A stretch of 64,000 nucleotides of DNA, from positions 1 to 64,000 of the forward strand of contig CALJHN010000010.1 of assembly GCA_938075455.1 (NCBI GenBank), read 5' to 3'. Positions 1-7,312 of this stretch are shown here, in pieces. The notes below the pieces were generated by a model that saw only the letters and a list, made by a program, of their open reading frames with translations, did no database searches and was not told the DNA's origin. The stretch is from an uncultured Flavobacteriales bacterium (GTDB taxonomy: Bacteria; Bacteroidota; Bacteroidia; Flavobacteriales_D; Parvicellaceae). The translations under genes and the position numbers were made by a program. Numbering within the stretch: position 1 is the stretch's first letter; each line of letters starts with the position of its first letter.

Positions 1-139
1 TGTTTATGACATCTTTGGGAAATTGCTAATTAATACTAACAACAATAAAATTAGCCTGAATAAATTTGAAGATGGTGTATATATACTAGAAATTAATACT
101 CCAACAAAGACATTCACCACTAGAATTATTAAACATTAA
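1..139 (+). CDS. C-terminal fragment of a T9SS type A sorting-domain protein (5' truncated by window edge)
   Basis: Frame 2 is open from the window edge to a TAA at 137-139. The 45 visible residues begin VYDIFGKLL and end with GVYILEIN followed by a short basic strand (RIIKH). This is the usual end of a Por secretion system type A C-terminal domain: a 'D.FGK' strand, then 'L..GvYil.i', then a basic tail. In that family the domain directs an outer-membrane-exported protein to T9SS, where it is cleaved and the cargo is attached to the cell surface or released. Nothing can be said about the functional part of the protein, which lies outside the window. A weak hairpin follows the stop. Confidence 0.8.
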   Translation, partial: VYDIFGKLLINTNNNKISLNKFEDGVYILEINTPTKTFTTRIIKH

Positions 140-165
140 TACTAATAGATTAATCTTATTTTATA

Positions 166-196
166 AGCTAGAAGTTGATCCAATTAGCTTCTGGCT
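166..196 (+). terminator. hairpin downstream of the T9SS fragment, weak terminator candidate
   Basis: AGCTAGAAG at 166-174 can pair with CTTCTGGCT at 188-196 (nine pairs, one G-U). There is no uninterrupted T-tract after it, only GGCTTTAAAT, so it is a poor classical intrinsic terminator. The rest of the 220-base gap (140-359) shows no gene, tRNA or repeat that I can support. Confidence 0.3.
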
Positions 197-359
197 GGCT
201 TTAAATCTCAATCAATAGGTTCACTAGTCTTATAAGAATGTATCTACAATTAGTGCTGAAGGGACTTAAATCATACAAGTATTTGAGAGCATAAATAGAC
301 AATGTTCAAAAAGAAATTAAAGGGTAAATATTTAAGGAACAATTTTTTTTCTTTTAATT

Positions 360-812
360 ATGAAAAACATTAAAGAATTAATATGTGATGAATTAATTTT
401 TATTCAAAAGCAGAAGATTAAATCTTTAGAACTTTTAATTAATTCTACCAAAGAGTCTAGAGACACTGCTAATAAAAGCTCAGCTGGAGACAAACACGAA
501 ACATCAAGAGCTAAAATCCAGGCGGAAATTGATAATTACTCTAGGCAATTGGACCTATCTTTAAATAACCTTCATATTATAGAGCAAGTGGACAACTCTA
601 AGAAATATAATCTAGTAACTCAAGGCTCTATAGTGACAACTGATAAGGGTGTTTTTTTTATATCTATTGGGATTGGAAAATTAGAAATAAGATCAAATAA
701 TTATTTCATAATATCATTACTATCTCCAATTGGATCTGTAATGAATGGGTTGTCAAAAAATGAAACATTTTCATTTAGAGGAATTAAATATTCTATAAAA
801 AATATAGAATAA
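360..812 (+). CDS. GreA/GreB C-terminal-domain-like protein
   Basis: This 150-residue protein belongs to a Bacteroidota family often mislabelled '3-oxoacyl-ACP synthase' in databases. The N-terminal 80 residues look helical, with the family hallmark SSAGDKHETSRA at residues 40-51. Residues about 88-150 resemble the C-terminal FKBP-like domain of transcript-cleavage factors GreA/GreB: 'GS.V.T..G.ffI' followed by 'SPIGS.m.G.....F.f.g..y.I'. It lacks a full-length Gre coiled coil with recognisable acidic tip residues, so transcript cleavage is not shown. A role at RNA polymerase is inference from the fold. It stands alone between a T9SS gene and the proteorhodopsin. Confidence 0.65.
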   Translation: MKNIKELICDELIFIQKQKIKSLELLINSTKESRDTANKSSAGDKHETSRAKIQAEIDNYSRQLDLSLNNLHIIEQVDNSKKYNLVTQGSIVTTDKGVFFISIGIGKLEIRSNNYFIISLLSPIGSVMNGLSKNETFSFRGIKYSIKNIE

Positions 813-908
813 ATTCTGTCTTGTCTTTGATAATATGTGTATTTAACACACTTATTTAGTTTTTATTGCCCAAAATCTTCACATAAAAAAAAAAAAAATT
901 AACAAAAA

Positions 909-941
909 TTTGGAAATCCGTTGAATTATTAGTTAAATTAG
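909..941 (+). promoter_or_regulatory. putative promoter of the proteorhodopsin gene with upstream A-tract
   Basis: TTTG at 909-912, a 21-base spacer and TAAATTAG at 934-941 fit the Bacteroidota pattern TTG-N19-21-TANNTTTG with one mismatch in the -7 element. A run of 14 A (885-898) lies just upstream, as in UP-type elements. Predicted transcription would start near 948, about 24 bases before the ATG. Confidence 0.35.
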
Positions 942-971
942 TTAAACAAACGAATAAATTTTAAATCTAAT

Positions 972-1709
972 ATGGAAACTTTAAACAATATGTTACTCGC
1001 AGTACCTAAAATGGCTACTGATGATTATGTCGGTTTTACATTTTTTGTAGGATGTATGGCCATGATGGCGGCTTCGGCTTTCTTTTTCTTATCAATGAAT
1101 TCTTTTGATGCAAAATGGAGAACTTCTATTTTGGTTTCAGGACTCATTACTTTTATTGCAGCAGTTCATTACTACTACATGCGTGATTACTGGGCTTCTG
1201 GAAACGGATCTCCTGTATTCTTTCGTTATGTAGATTGGATACTTACTGTACCATTAATGTGCGTTGAATTTTACTTAATCCTAAAAGCGGCTGGTGCAAC
1301 TAAAAAATTAATGTGGACTCTAATTGGAGCTTCTACAGTAATGTTAGTTACTGGATACTGGGGAGAAGGTGTAGATAGAGATAACGCATGGTTATGGGGA
1401 TTAGCTTCAGGACTTGCTTATTTTTACATTGTTTATCTTATCTGGTTTGGAGAAGCAAAAGCATTGGCTACTTCAGCTGGTGGTGAAGTTCTGAAAGCAC
1501 ATAATATATTATGTAAATTTGTACTTATCGGTTGGGCTATTTATCCAATAGGATATATGGCTGGAACTGGTGGATGGTACGGTGGTGAAGGTGATTTCTT
1601 TGGTATGACCCTTGCTATGGACGTAGTTTACAACATTGGTGATGCTATCAATAAAATCGGTTTCGGTTTAGTTGTTTATAATTTAGCAGTTGCTTCATCT
1701 TCGAAGTAA
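972..1709 (+). CDS. proteorhodopsin, light-driven proton pump
   Basis: A 245-residue seven-helix microbial rhodopsin. Helix C carries RYVDWILTVPLMCVE, giving the proton-pump triad D88 (acceptor), T92 and E99 (donor), the DTE/DTE-like pattern of proteorhodopsins. H66 sits 22 residues before D88, matching the His75-Asp97 pair of the reference green proteorhodopsin. The retinal Schiff-base lysine is K228 in DAINKIGFG. The spectral-tuning position (D+8) is M96, as in flavobacterial green-absorbing pumps. By alignment of the helix-E end (FYIVYLIWFG) with bacteriorhodopsin, G143 occupies the position of BR Trp138, the 'fenestration' site that permits carotenoid-antenna contact in related rhodopsins. 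No blh or crt genes are in the window, so retinal synthesis must be encoded elsewhere. It is monocistronic, with a strong terminator. Confidence 0.98.
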   Translation: METLNNMLLAVPKMATDDYVGFTFFVGCMAMMAASAFFFLSMNSFDAKWRTSILVSGLITFIAAVHYYYMRDYWASGNGSPVFFRYVDWILTVPLMCVEFYLILKAAGATKKLMWTLIGASTVMLVTGYWGEGVDRDNAWLWGLASGLAYFYIVYLIWFGEAKALATSAGGEVLKAHNILCKFVLIGWAIYPIGYMAGTGGWYGGEGDFFGMTLAMDVVYNIGDAINKIGFGLVVYNLAVASSSK

Positions 1710-1728
1710 TTAAAATCTAAAGTATTTT

Positions 1729-1755
1729 AAAGGAGGGCTTGCCCTCCTTTTTTTA
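1729..1755 (+). terminator. intrinsic terminator of the proteorhodopsin gene
   Basis: A perfect ten-base-pair stem, AAAGGAGGGC (1729-1738) with GCCCTCCTTT (1741-1750), closes a two-base loop and runs into a T-tract (T through 1754). It lies 20 bases after the rhodopsin stop and just before the stop of the convergent thioesterase gene. It may also serve that gene, though the minus-strand T-run is shorter. Confidence 0.9.
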
Positions 1756-1757
1756 TG

Positions 1758-2279
1758 CTATTTTTTAAATAACTGATGTTCTGTTAATTCTTTAATCCAA
1801 GATGGTAAGCCAGTAGGATTGTATTTTATTCCCATTGCAGTAATGACTTCTTTTGGCAATACCAATCCCTCTTTACTAGTATATGCAAACTTCACTACGG
1901 ATGCCATATGGGTTTTTCCTTTTCTTTCTGCCTTCTGAAAAAAATAAAACCATTTTTCATCATATCCAATAATCTTGGTTTTTAATATAAAACGCTGAAA
2001 AAGTCTTAATCTATATCTGTACTCATTATAGGTTCCGACAATCGTTAATGACCAATTATTTCTTTTTAAAAAACTTGCCATATTTACTTTAGCACCAAGG
2101 CTAAATCTACCTAAGTCTAAAAGTGTAACATATCTACCATTATTAAGTTCCATAAATGGATCAATATCTTGTGGTAAAACAATTAAATTCACACTATCTG
2201 TAAACTCATTATCAAATGAAAGCTTTTCTTGAAATTGACTCTTAACTACGACTCTTATTAGTCTTAAAAGTGGATACAT
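1758..2279 (-). CDS. hot-dog fold acyl-CoA thioesterase-like protein
   Basis: The 173-residue product has the 4HBT/YbgC-type thioesterase signature near residues 37-51: PQDIDPFMELNNGRYVT, where the Asp/Asn pair and the following 'NNG.Y...lD..R' helix form the active-site region. The later strands (FILKTKIIGYDEKWFYFFQKA) fit the second half of a hot-dog domain. The longer N-terminus (residues 1-28) resembles THEM6-like members rather than short YbgC. The substrate is not predictable. Its start overlaps the stop of the upstream gene by one base (TAATG), so it is translationally coupled as the last gene of a minus-strand operon that includes the photolyase-like gene. Confidence 0.7.
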   Translation of the reverse strand: MYPLLRLIRVVVKSQFQEKLSFDNEFTDSVNLIVLPQDIDPFMELNNGRYVTLLDLGRFSLGAKVNMASFLKRNNWSLTIVGTYNEYRYRLRLFQRFILKTKIIGYDEKWFYFFQKAERKGKTHMASVVKFAYTSKEGLVLPKEVITAMGIKYNPTGLPSWIKELTEHQLFKK

Positions 2280-2695
2280 TATTTTACAGAATTAAATTTT
2301 GCTTTTAAGTCAATTAATTTGGTGAGAAATCTACGATTTTCTTTCCAGCTTTTTTCTTTATTAAATTGAATATAATTACCAGCTCCATGTATGGTGAAAT
2401 AATCTCCATTATATATATTTAAGTGGTAATACGGGATAGTCCAAGCATAAGTGTAAATACCCTGATTAATATGTAGAATTATACCATTTGGTCTAATTTC
2501 AATATTGCCATACTGAATACCACTGACCTTCAATTTTAAATGATTTATTCTTTCACTTAAATGTTCAATAATCATTCTTCTAGATCCAATTCCACCAAGT
2601 TTTAATTTATTATATAAAGAATAAGCTTTGCCTAACTCTTCATTTATTAATTTTTCTATTTCTTTATTTTTATAAGATATGTTATATATGGCCAT
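2279..2695 (-). CDS. conserved-looking protein of unknown function
   Basis: I do not recognise this 138-residue protein. Residues 1-55 look helical and charged (KNKEIEKLINEEL...), with no signal peptide or membrane span. Residues 58-112 look like alternating beta strands rich in Tyr, Ile and Gly (GNIEIRPNGIILHINQGIY, then YFTIHGAGNYIQF), and the end is a basic helix. This resembles small PH-like or sensor-type beta proteins, but that is only an impression. It sits 13 bases downstream of the photolyase-like gene and overlaps the thioesterase start by one base, so the three are very probably cotranscribed. Confidence 0.6.
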   Translation of the reverse strand: MAIYNISYKNKEIEKLINEELGKAYSLYNKLKLGGIGSRRMIIEHLSERINHLKLKVSGIQYGNIEIRPNGIILHINQGIYTYAWTIPYYHLNIYNGDYFTIHGAGNYIQFNKEKSWKENRRFLTKLIDLKAKFNSVK

Positions 2696-2708
2696 TTTAA
2701 TATAATAA

Positions 2709-4187
2709 TTAAAGATTTTTTAAAAAATTGTCAGCCGTAATTAAGTGAGTTTCTCTTTTAGTTCGATCCATTTTGTCAAAACTGCTAATTAGCATTCTCA
2801 TTCTAGGATTTTTCAAGAAAAAGGCTCTTTGTTTATCCATGAAATTCCAAAATAATGAGTCCCATATTTTACACCACTCTCCTTTTTTATAATCACTCAT
2901 TTTTATAATATAATTACTTCCACTTATATATGGTTTTGTAGACATTAGACCTCCGTCTGCAAATTGGCTCATTCCGTAAACATTTGGAACCATGACCCAA
3001 TCGTAGGAATCAATAAAAAGCTCCATAAACCACCTGTAAACTTCATCAGGGTCAAATTCACATAATAGCATGAAATTCCCAACAATCATCAGCCTCTCAA
3101 TATGATTTGCATATCCAGATTTATTTATTTTATGAATGGTGTCATCTAAAGGTTCTATACCAGTTGTCCCGCTGTAAAAAGAAGATGGAATTTTCCTATT
3201 AAATCCCCAAAAGTTTTTTGTTCTTTCTTCACTTCCTTTACATCTGTAGACTCCTCTGATAAATTCTCTCCACCCAATAATTTGTCTTACAAAACCTTCG
3301 CAAGAGTTTATAGGAATATTATTTTCTTCGTAAAATTCCAAGGTTTTCTCAATAATAGTTCTTGGACTAATTAATCCAGAGTTGATAATAGGAGACAAGA
3401 TACTGTGGTTAATAATGGACTTCTCTTTTAATAGTGCATCTTCATAAGGACCAAATTCTTTAAATCTAGTTTTTAAAAAATCATCGAACCATTTTTCTGC
3501 AGTTTCAAAATCAGTTGGGTAGATTGGAGAGGAGTCTAATATCCCGTTATTATTTGGGAAATATTTTTCTACATAAGCCAAGGCTTCCATATGATTTTTG
3601 GTTTCATTTGGGAAATTTATTTTGGGAGTAGTTTTTCCTTTAGGATATTTTTCTCTGTTTTGATCATCGTATGTCCATTTTCCACCTACTGGATTATTAT
3701 TACCATCTAATAATATCCCAAGCCTATTTCTCTCTGACTTATAAAATGAAGTTTGAAATAGCTTCTTTTTGTCCTTTCTAAAAAATGACTCTAACTCTTT
3801 TTTAGACTTTATAAATAAGGGATTTTCGAACAACTGAATTTCTATCCCTTTTTTTTCACATGCCTTTTTTAACCTTTTCTCTAACCAATTATCTTCTGGA
3901 TCGATGCATTTTATTTTATTTATTTCATTAGGATCTAAACCATCAATGAATTTCCTTATATCTGATTTTTCCTCAAAGGAATTAATATAATTTACATCTA
4001 TTTTTTTCAGAGATAAAAAGTCATAATAGTTTTTCATCGAACACCTATGAAAATATAGTTTCTGTTTGTGAAAGTTAAAATGATTGAAAAACAATTCTTC
4101 TTCAATTAAATAATGGCTTGAAGTATTATCTAAGTGAATGGATTCTTTAAATAGTTGGTTTGGAAAAATAAGGTTAATTGTTTTCAT
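2709..4187 (-). CDS. cryptochrome/photolyase family protein (PhrB/DPRP-like)
   Basis: At 492 residues it matches the length of the deoxyribodipyrimidine photolyase-related (COG3046, PhrB-like) group. The N-terminal Rossmann-like domain starts INLIFPNQLF. The FAD-binding helical half includes RQIIGWREFIRG (301-312) and the signature WVMVPNVYGMSQFADGG (397-413). PhrB proteins repair (6-4) photoproducts and bind a 4Fe-4S cluster through four cysteines. Here C376 (LLCEF) corresponds to the first, but the segment after MSDY reads KKGEWCKIW (434-442), without the CxxC pair and with a shortened loop. Cluster binding therefore looks lost. It may be a photolyase or a photoreceptor. Its start overlaps the upstream DUF429 stop by one base (TAATG). 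Confidence 0.85.
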   Translation of the reverse strand: MKTINLIFPNQLFKESIHLDNTSSHYLIEEELFFNHFNFHKQKLYFHRCSMKNYYDFLSLKKIDVNYINSFEEKSDIRKFIDGLDPNEINKIKCIDPEDNWLEKRLKKACEKKGIEIQLFENPLFIKSKKELESFFRKDKKKLFQTSFYKSERNRLGILLDGNNNPVGGKWTYDDQNREKYPKGKTTPKINFPNETKNHMEALAYVEKYFPNNNGILDSSPIYPTDFETAEKWFDDFLKTRFKEFGPYEDALLKEKSIINHSILSPIINSGLISPRTIIEKTLEFYEENNIPINSCEGFVRQIIGWREFIRGVYRCKGSEERTKNFWGFNRKIPSSFYSGTTGIEPLDDTIHKINKSGYANHIERLMIVGNFMLLCEFDPDEVYRWFMELFIDSYDWVMVPNVYGMSQFADGGLMSTKPYISGSNYIIKMSDYKKGEWCKIWDSLFWNFMDKQRAFFLKNPRMRMLISSFDKMDRTKRETHLITADNFLKNL

Positions 4188-4900
4188 TAATAGTATATTT
4201 CAAATGGAATTCCCATTTCGTCTTGTTTAGGTGTTTGATTAATTATTCTAGACCCATTATTTCGCCAATTTTTCGATGTGAGCGCCAAGGCAATTGCATC
4301 TAAAATGTCATCTTTTTTTACTTTTTCTTTTTTAAAATTTTCTAATGTCTTTTCTATAATTGGTTCTATATTTTTTTCATTTCTATATAATATAGATAAT
4401 CTTTCTAGATAACCCTCTTTTGTTTTTTTGCTATGAATTAGTGGATTGTTATTATTTAGATTTATAAAACAAAACTCTGGGTGAGATTCTTTTATTAATA
4501 CTTTATTTTTTTTTGGCATACTTAAAAATTCATCTAACTCTTTTATTTTTTTACTAATATTCCAAGACTGAATAGAAATACTTCTTTTAGTAATTATCAG
4601 ATTTGTTTTTTTAGCAGAATTATAATTGCTACTTAATACAGCTTTTCTGCATGGAGCTGTAAACACACTACTTTTCTTATTTTTAGGCAAATAGGTCCTT
4701 AATTTAAAATCAATTTTTCTTTCGATATTTACAGATGATAGACCTATAGGCATATCAATTAAAGTAAGATTATTAAACCTAATTTTTTTATATAAATCTG
4801 ATAAAGTTTTATGTAGCTCTATTTTAATGCCATCATGTATTATACAGCAACACCAACCTTCTTTATACCCATCTATACCAACAAACATTTTGTTTAACAT
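4187..4900 (-). CDS. DUF429 family predicted RNase H-like nuclease
   Basis: This 237-residue protein fits the DUF429/COG4923 family. It has VGIDGYKEGW (7-16) with acidic D10, LIDMPIG (47-53) with D49, FTAPCRKA (80-87), ESHPEF (138-143) and DDILDAIALAL (197-207). These acidic positions resemble the metal-binding residues of RNase H-fold nucleases. Activity has not been established for the family as far as I know. It is the first gene of the minus-strand operon DUF429 - photolyase-like - unknown - thioesterase. In related genomes DUF429 genes turn up near photolyases and carotenoid genes, suggesting nucleic-acid maintenance under light stress (inference). A second possible ATG lies four codons in. 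Confidence 0.8.
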   Translation of the reverse strand: MLNKMFVGIDGYKEGWCCCIIHDGIKIELHKTLSDLYKKIRFNNLTLIDMPIGLSSVNIERKIDFKLRTYLPKNKKSSVFTAPCRKAVLSSNYNSAKKTNLIITKRSISIQSWNISKKIKELDEFLSMPKKNKVLIKESHPEFCFINLNNNNPLIHSKKTKEGYLERLSILYRNEKNIEPIIEKTLENFKKEKVKKDDILDAIALALTSKNWRNNGSRIINQTPKQDEMGIPFEIYY

Positions 4901-4908
4901 TTATATTT

Positions 4909-4916
4909 CAAAACTA
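4909..4916 (-). promoter_or_regulatory. -7 promoter-like element for the DUF429/photolyase operon
   Basis: The minus strand reads TAGTTTTG, a full match to TANNTTTG, eight bases before the DUF429 ATG. No convincing -33 TTG is present, so this is tentative. It would give a very short leader. Confidence 0.3.
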
Positions 4917-4936
4917 AACAAAATTAATATTTTTAA

Positions 4937-4944
4937 TATATTTG
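4937..4944 (+). promoter_or_regulatory. -7 promoter-like element for the SOUL gene
   Basis: TATATTTG matches TANNTTTG exactly and ends 11 bases before the ATG at 4956. No clear -33 element is seen. It lies back to back with the DUF429 promoter candidate in the short divergent interval. Confidence 0.35.
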
Positions 4945-4955
4945 TTTATCGATTA

Positions 4956-5570
4956 ATGAAACTTACACTCTACATATTTTTGGGAATTTTATTTCTTTTT
5001 ACAGTTTGGCAATTTTATGGTTCTTATAATAATAAACAATACGAAACTCTTTCCAATGAAATTATAGGGTCTATACATTCTGTTGACTTCAAAATCTATA
5101 ACAATTATACCAAAGCCTCAGTTAATACTAAGGCCTATAATATGAACTCTGCTAGTAGTAATTTTCCAGTTTTGGCAAACTATATTTTTGGAGGAAATAA
5201 GGATAATACTCAAATGGCGATGACTTCTCCTGTTTTATATAATATGAGTAACAAATCTTCATTTTCATTTATTATGCCAAAGCAATATGAAATAAATAAT
5301 CTTCCCTCTCCTAATACAGAAAAGATATTTTTTGAAACAGTAAAAAATCAATGTGTAGCAGTAATGGAATTTAGCGGATTCGCCAATGAAAAAAATTGTG
5401 CACTTAAACATTTAGAATTATTGAATATTCTAAAAAAAAACAATATTACATACAATAATGATTTTTTGATTGCAGTTTATCAACCTCCTTATCAATTAAT
5501 TAATCGAAAAAATGAAATTTGGGTAGAAGTAAATTCTTTAGAGGTTGAAAATATGCTACTAAAAAAATGA
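4956..5570 (+). CDS. SOUL family haem-binding protein, membrane-anchored or exported
   Basis: I chose the ATG at 4956 (204 residues). The longer frame from 4827 would add 43 residues that overlap the divergent DUF429 coding region and have no family match. The product starts MKLTLYIFLGILFLFTVW, a signal anchor or signal peptide. SOUL features follow: an N-terminal 'Yetl...ig...ik.Y', a PVLANYIFGGN segment, MAMTSPVLY, FIMPKQYE and VAVMEFSGFANE. SOUL/HBP proteins bind haem or porphyrin. Many bacterial members have no defined role. It is transcribed divergently from the photolyase operon and lies close to proteorhodopsin. Confidence 0.85.
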   Translation: MKLTLYIFLGILFLFTVWQFYGSYNNKQYETLSNEIIGSIHSVDFKIYNNYTKASVNTKAYNMNSASSNFPVLANYIFGGNKDNTQMAMTSPVLYNMSNKSSFSFIMPKQYEINNLPSPNTEKIFFETVKNQCVAVMEFSGFANEKNCALKHLELLNILKKNNITYNNDFLIAVYQPPYQLINRKNEIWVEVNSLEVENMLLKK

Positions 5571-5650
5571 CTCTTTTGTGTCTACTTCTTAATTAAAATT
5601 CCAAGACCTTATAAAGGAAAGTTTTTTTAAATGGAAGTTCTTAAAATTTA

Positions 5651-6226
5651 TCAGTTTTTCTTAGTAAGGTTGGGATATTTTACGAGCATATTAAACCTAT
5701 TCATACGTTGCAATAAAAAAGGGTAAAGATTGAAAATAATATTAAAAATACTCAACCATATAAAGTGCTCAATTAGTCCATATTTTAGATATAATAGCTG
5801 AATAGACAAAGGAAATATCCCTGAAATAATATGAGAAGTTTCAGATTGTTTGGTTTCTTCAATAAAAGTAAATATATAATCTTTTGCCCTTCCTTTTAAA
5901 TAAACTCTATTGTTTAGGTGTCTAAAAAAGGAATTTATAAGTAAAAGTCTAAATATTTTAACCCCCAAATATTTGAAATATTTTTTGGTTTCATACTTCC
6001 TTTGCAAATAAAAATTATTAGGCATTCTAACATATTTAAATGTTTGAAAAAATAAAAACCCAACCAACATTAGGTCCCAAACTTGTAAAAAGTTAAACAG
6101 TATAATTTCCCTGCTTTTAATTGCCTCTATTGAAAACTTAAATAAGTAAAATGAAATTGAAAAAACAATTGCATATAATAAGCAAAGAGTAATTATTTTT
6201 TGATAAAAATTAAGTTTGTAAAACAT
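5651..6226 (-). CDS. membrane protein resembling CrtO-type glycosyl-carotenoid acyltransferase
   Basis: The 191-residue protein has about four hydrophobic segments (roughly 12-31, 44-62, 134-148 and 152-172). It carries ETKQSETSH (124-132) and NLYPFLLQRMNR (166-177). The latter resembles the 'LYPi..QRyNR' signature of the glycosyl-4,4'-diaponeurosporenoate acyltransferase (CrtO) family, which esterifies carotenoid glycosides with fatty acids. No other crt gene is nearby, so the substrate is open and it could act on another lipid or glycoside. The gene starts two bases after the DUF3089 lipoprotein stop, so the two probably form an operon. Confidence 0.5.
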   Translation of the reverse strand: MFYKLNFYQKIITLCLLYAIVFSISFYLFKFSIEAIKSREIILFNFLQVWDLMLVGFLFFQTFKYVRMPNNFYLQRKYETKKYFKYLGVKIFRLLLINSFFRHLNNRVYLKGRAKDYIFTFIEETKQSETSHIISGIFPLSIQLLYLKYGLIEHFIWLSIFNIIFNLYPFLLQRMNRFNMLVKYPNLTKKN

Positions 6227-6228
6227 GG

Positions 6229-7254
6229 TTATTTTTTATGCATTCTTAGGTAAAAGTTTTCACGAATATTCATCCAAAATAAATTGTAATCTAAAGCATG
6301 GTAATTTCCTTTTAAAAATTTATTATACAAACTAAAAAGAGGAAAATTCTCGATTTCAACCCATAATAATCCATTATCAACTTTTGCACTTAATACCTTT
6401 TCTTGCTTTAATTTATTGCCCCCTCTTATTATTTTATAATTATTAAACAAAATTCCTTTGTGCATATTATATAGGCTCGCAGCTTCATTATTTGTCCAAG
6501 TTATTGGATTGGTTGTTGAAATAAAATCATTCTTTTTATGTGGGTATGATGTTCCATAGTGAAAAGAGTTCCATGAGAGATAGCAGTTTAAATCTGTTGG
6601 AGATTCACAAATTGGGTAGCCATCAACAGCAAAGTTTTCTATAAAAACATCTCCTACGAAATAACATAGTTCAATTTTTTTTAAAATAGAATCATTTAGT
6701 AATATATAATCATTTAATAATTTTTGTAGATGGTGGGTTCCTTGGCTGTGACCTGCCAAAACAATTCTATTTCCATTATTGAAATTTTCGAGATAATGTT
6801 TAAAGGCATTTTCAACATCTTTATATGCAAAATCAAAAGCTTTTAGCCCATTTATATTATCCTTGTAGCCTTGAAAGTGCATTTGCCTGTAGTATGGGGA
6901 ATATATGTTTGCCAACCCAGAAAATACAGAGACTTGGTTCTTAAGTGCTAAGTGCTTAATTTTTTTATTTAATTTTTTATTACTAAAATCTGTGTTCCAA
7001 TCTATGCCATCAAAATATAAAGTTGGATAGACAAAGAAAACATCTACAGAATCCAAACTTAGAGTGTCATTTAAAAGATTTTTTGGCTTTAAATCTGAAT
7101 AATCACTTTTATCAGGATGTGCAGCCCAATGTTCTATATTGCTGTAGACAGGAGCTGGTTTGGGAACTTCTTGCTCAAAAGAATTCAATGGAATTTTATT
7201 TGTACAAGAACTTAAAACGAATAAAAAAACTGAGAATAGTGTTATTTTTTTCAC
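6229..7254 (-). CDS. DUF3089 family alpha/beta-hydrolase-like lipoprotein
   Basis: I prefer the GTG at 7254, which gives MKKITLFSVFLFVLSSC, a textbook lipoprotein signal with lipobox Cys17. An upstream in-frame GTG at 7287 would add 11 residues before it. The 341-residue mature-type sequence has VDVFFVYPTLYF, 'FSGLANIYSPYYRQMHF' and the nucleophile elbow AGHSQGTHH with Ser170, all typical of DUF3089, a family with an alpha/beta-hydrolase fold and no settled substrate. It is likely anchored in the outer membrane or the periplasmic face of the inner membrane. It precedes the CrtO-like gene by two bases and diverges from a glycosyltransferase gene. Confidence 0.8.
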   Translation of the reverse strand: MKKITLFSVFLFVLSSCTNKIPLNSFEQEVPKPAPVYSNIEHWAAHPDKSDYSDLKPKNLLNDTLSLDSVDVFFVYPTLYFDGIDWNTDFSNKKLNKKIKHLALKNQVSVFSGLANIYSPYYRQMHFQGYKDNINGLKAFDFAYKDVENAFKHYLENFNNGNRIVLAGHSQGTHHLQKLLNDYILLNDSILKKIELCYFVGDVFIENFAVDGYPICESPTDLNCYLSWNSFHYGTSYPHKKNDFISTTNPITWTNNEAASLYNMHKGILFNNYKIIRGGNKLKQEKVLSAKVDNGLLWVEIENFPLFSLYNKFLKGNYHALDYNLFWMNIRENFYLRMHKK

Positions 7255-7312
7255 GTCTACTAAGTTATAATTTTTATAATTTAACACTTGATTTTATTTC
7301 TCAATTTTAAAT

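Noticed and set aside
140-359. Possible tRNA or small RNA in the 220-base gap (GGTTCACTAG resembles a T-loop).
   Set aside because: No acceptor stem, anticodon arm or other cloverleaf part can be built around it. Only a modest hairpin at 166-196 is supportable.
824-850. Small inverted repeat TGTGT-ATTTA-ACACA downstream of the Gre-like gene.
   Set aside because: Only five pairs and no solid T-tract, so too weak to call a terminator.
4827-4955. Longer SOUL protein beginning at the ATG at 4827.
   Set aside because: The extra 43 residues lie over the divergent DUF429 gene and have no signal or family match. The ATG at 4956 gives a direct signal anchor.
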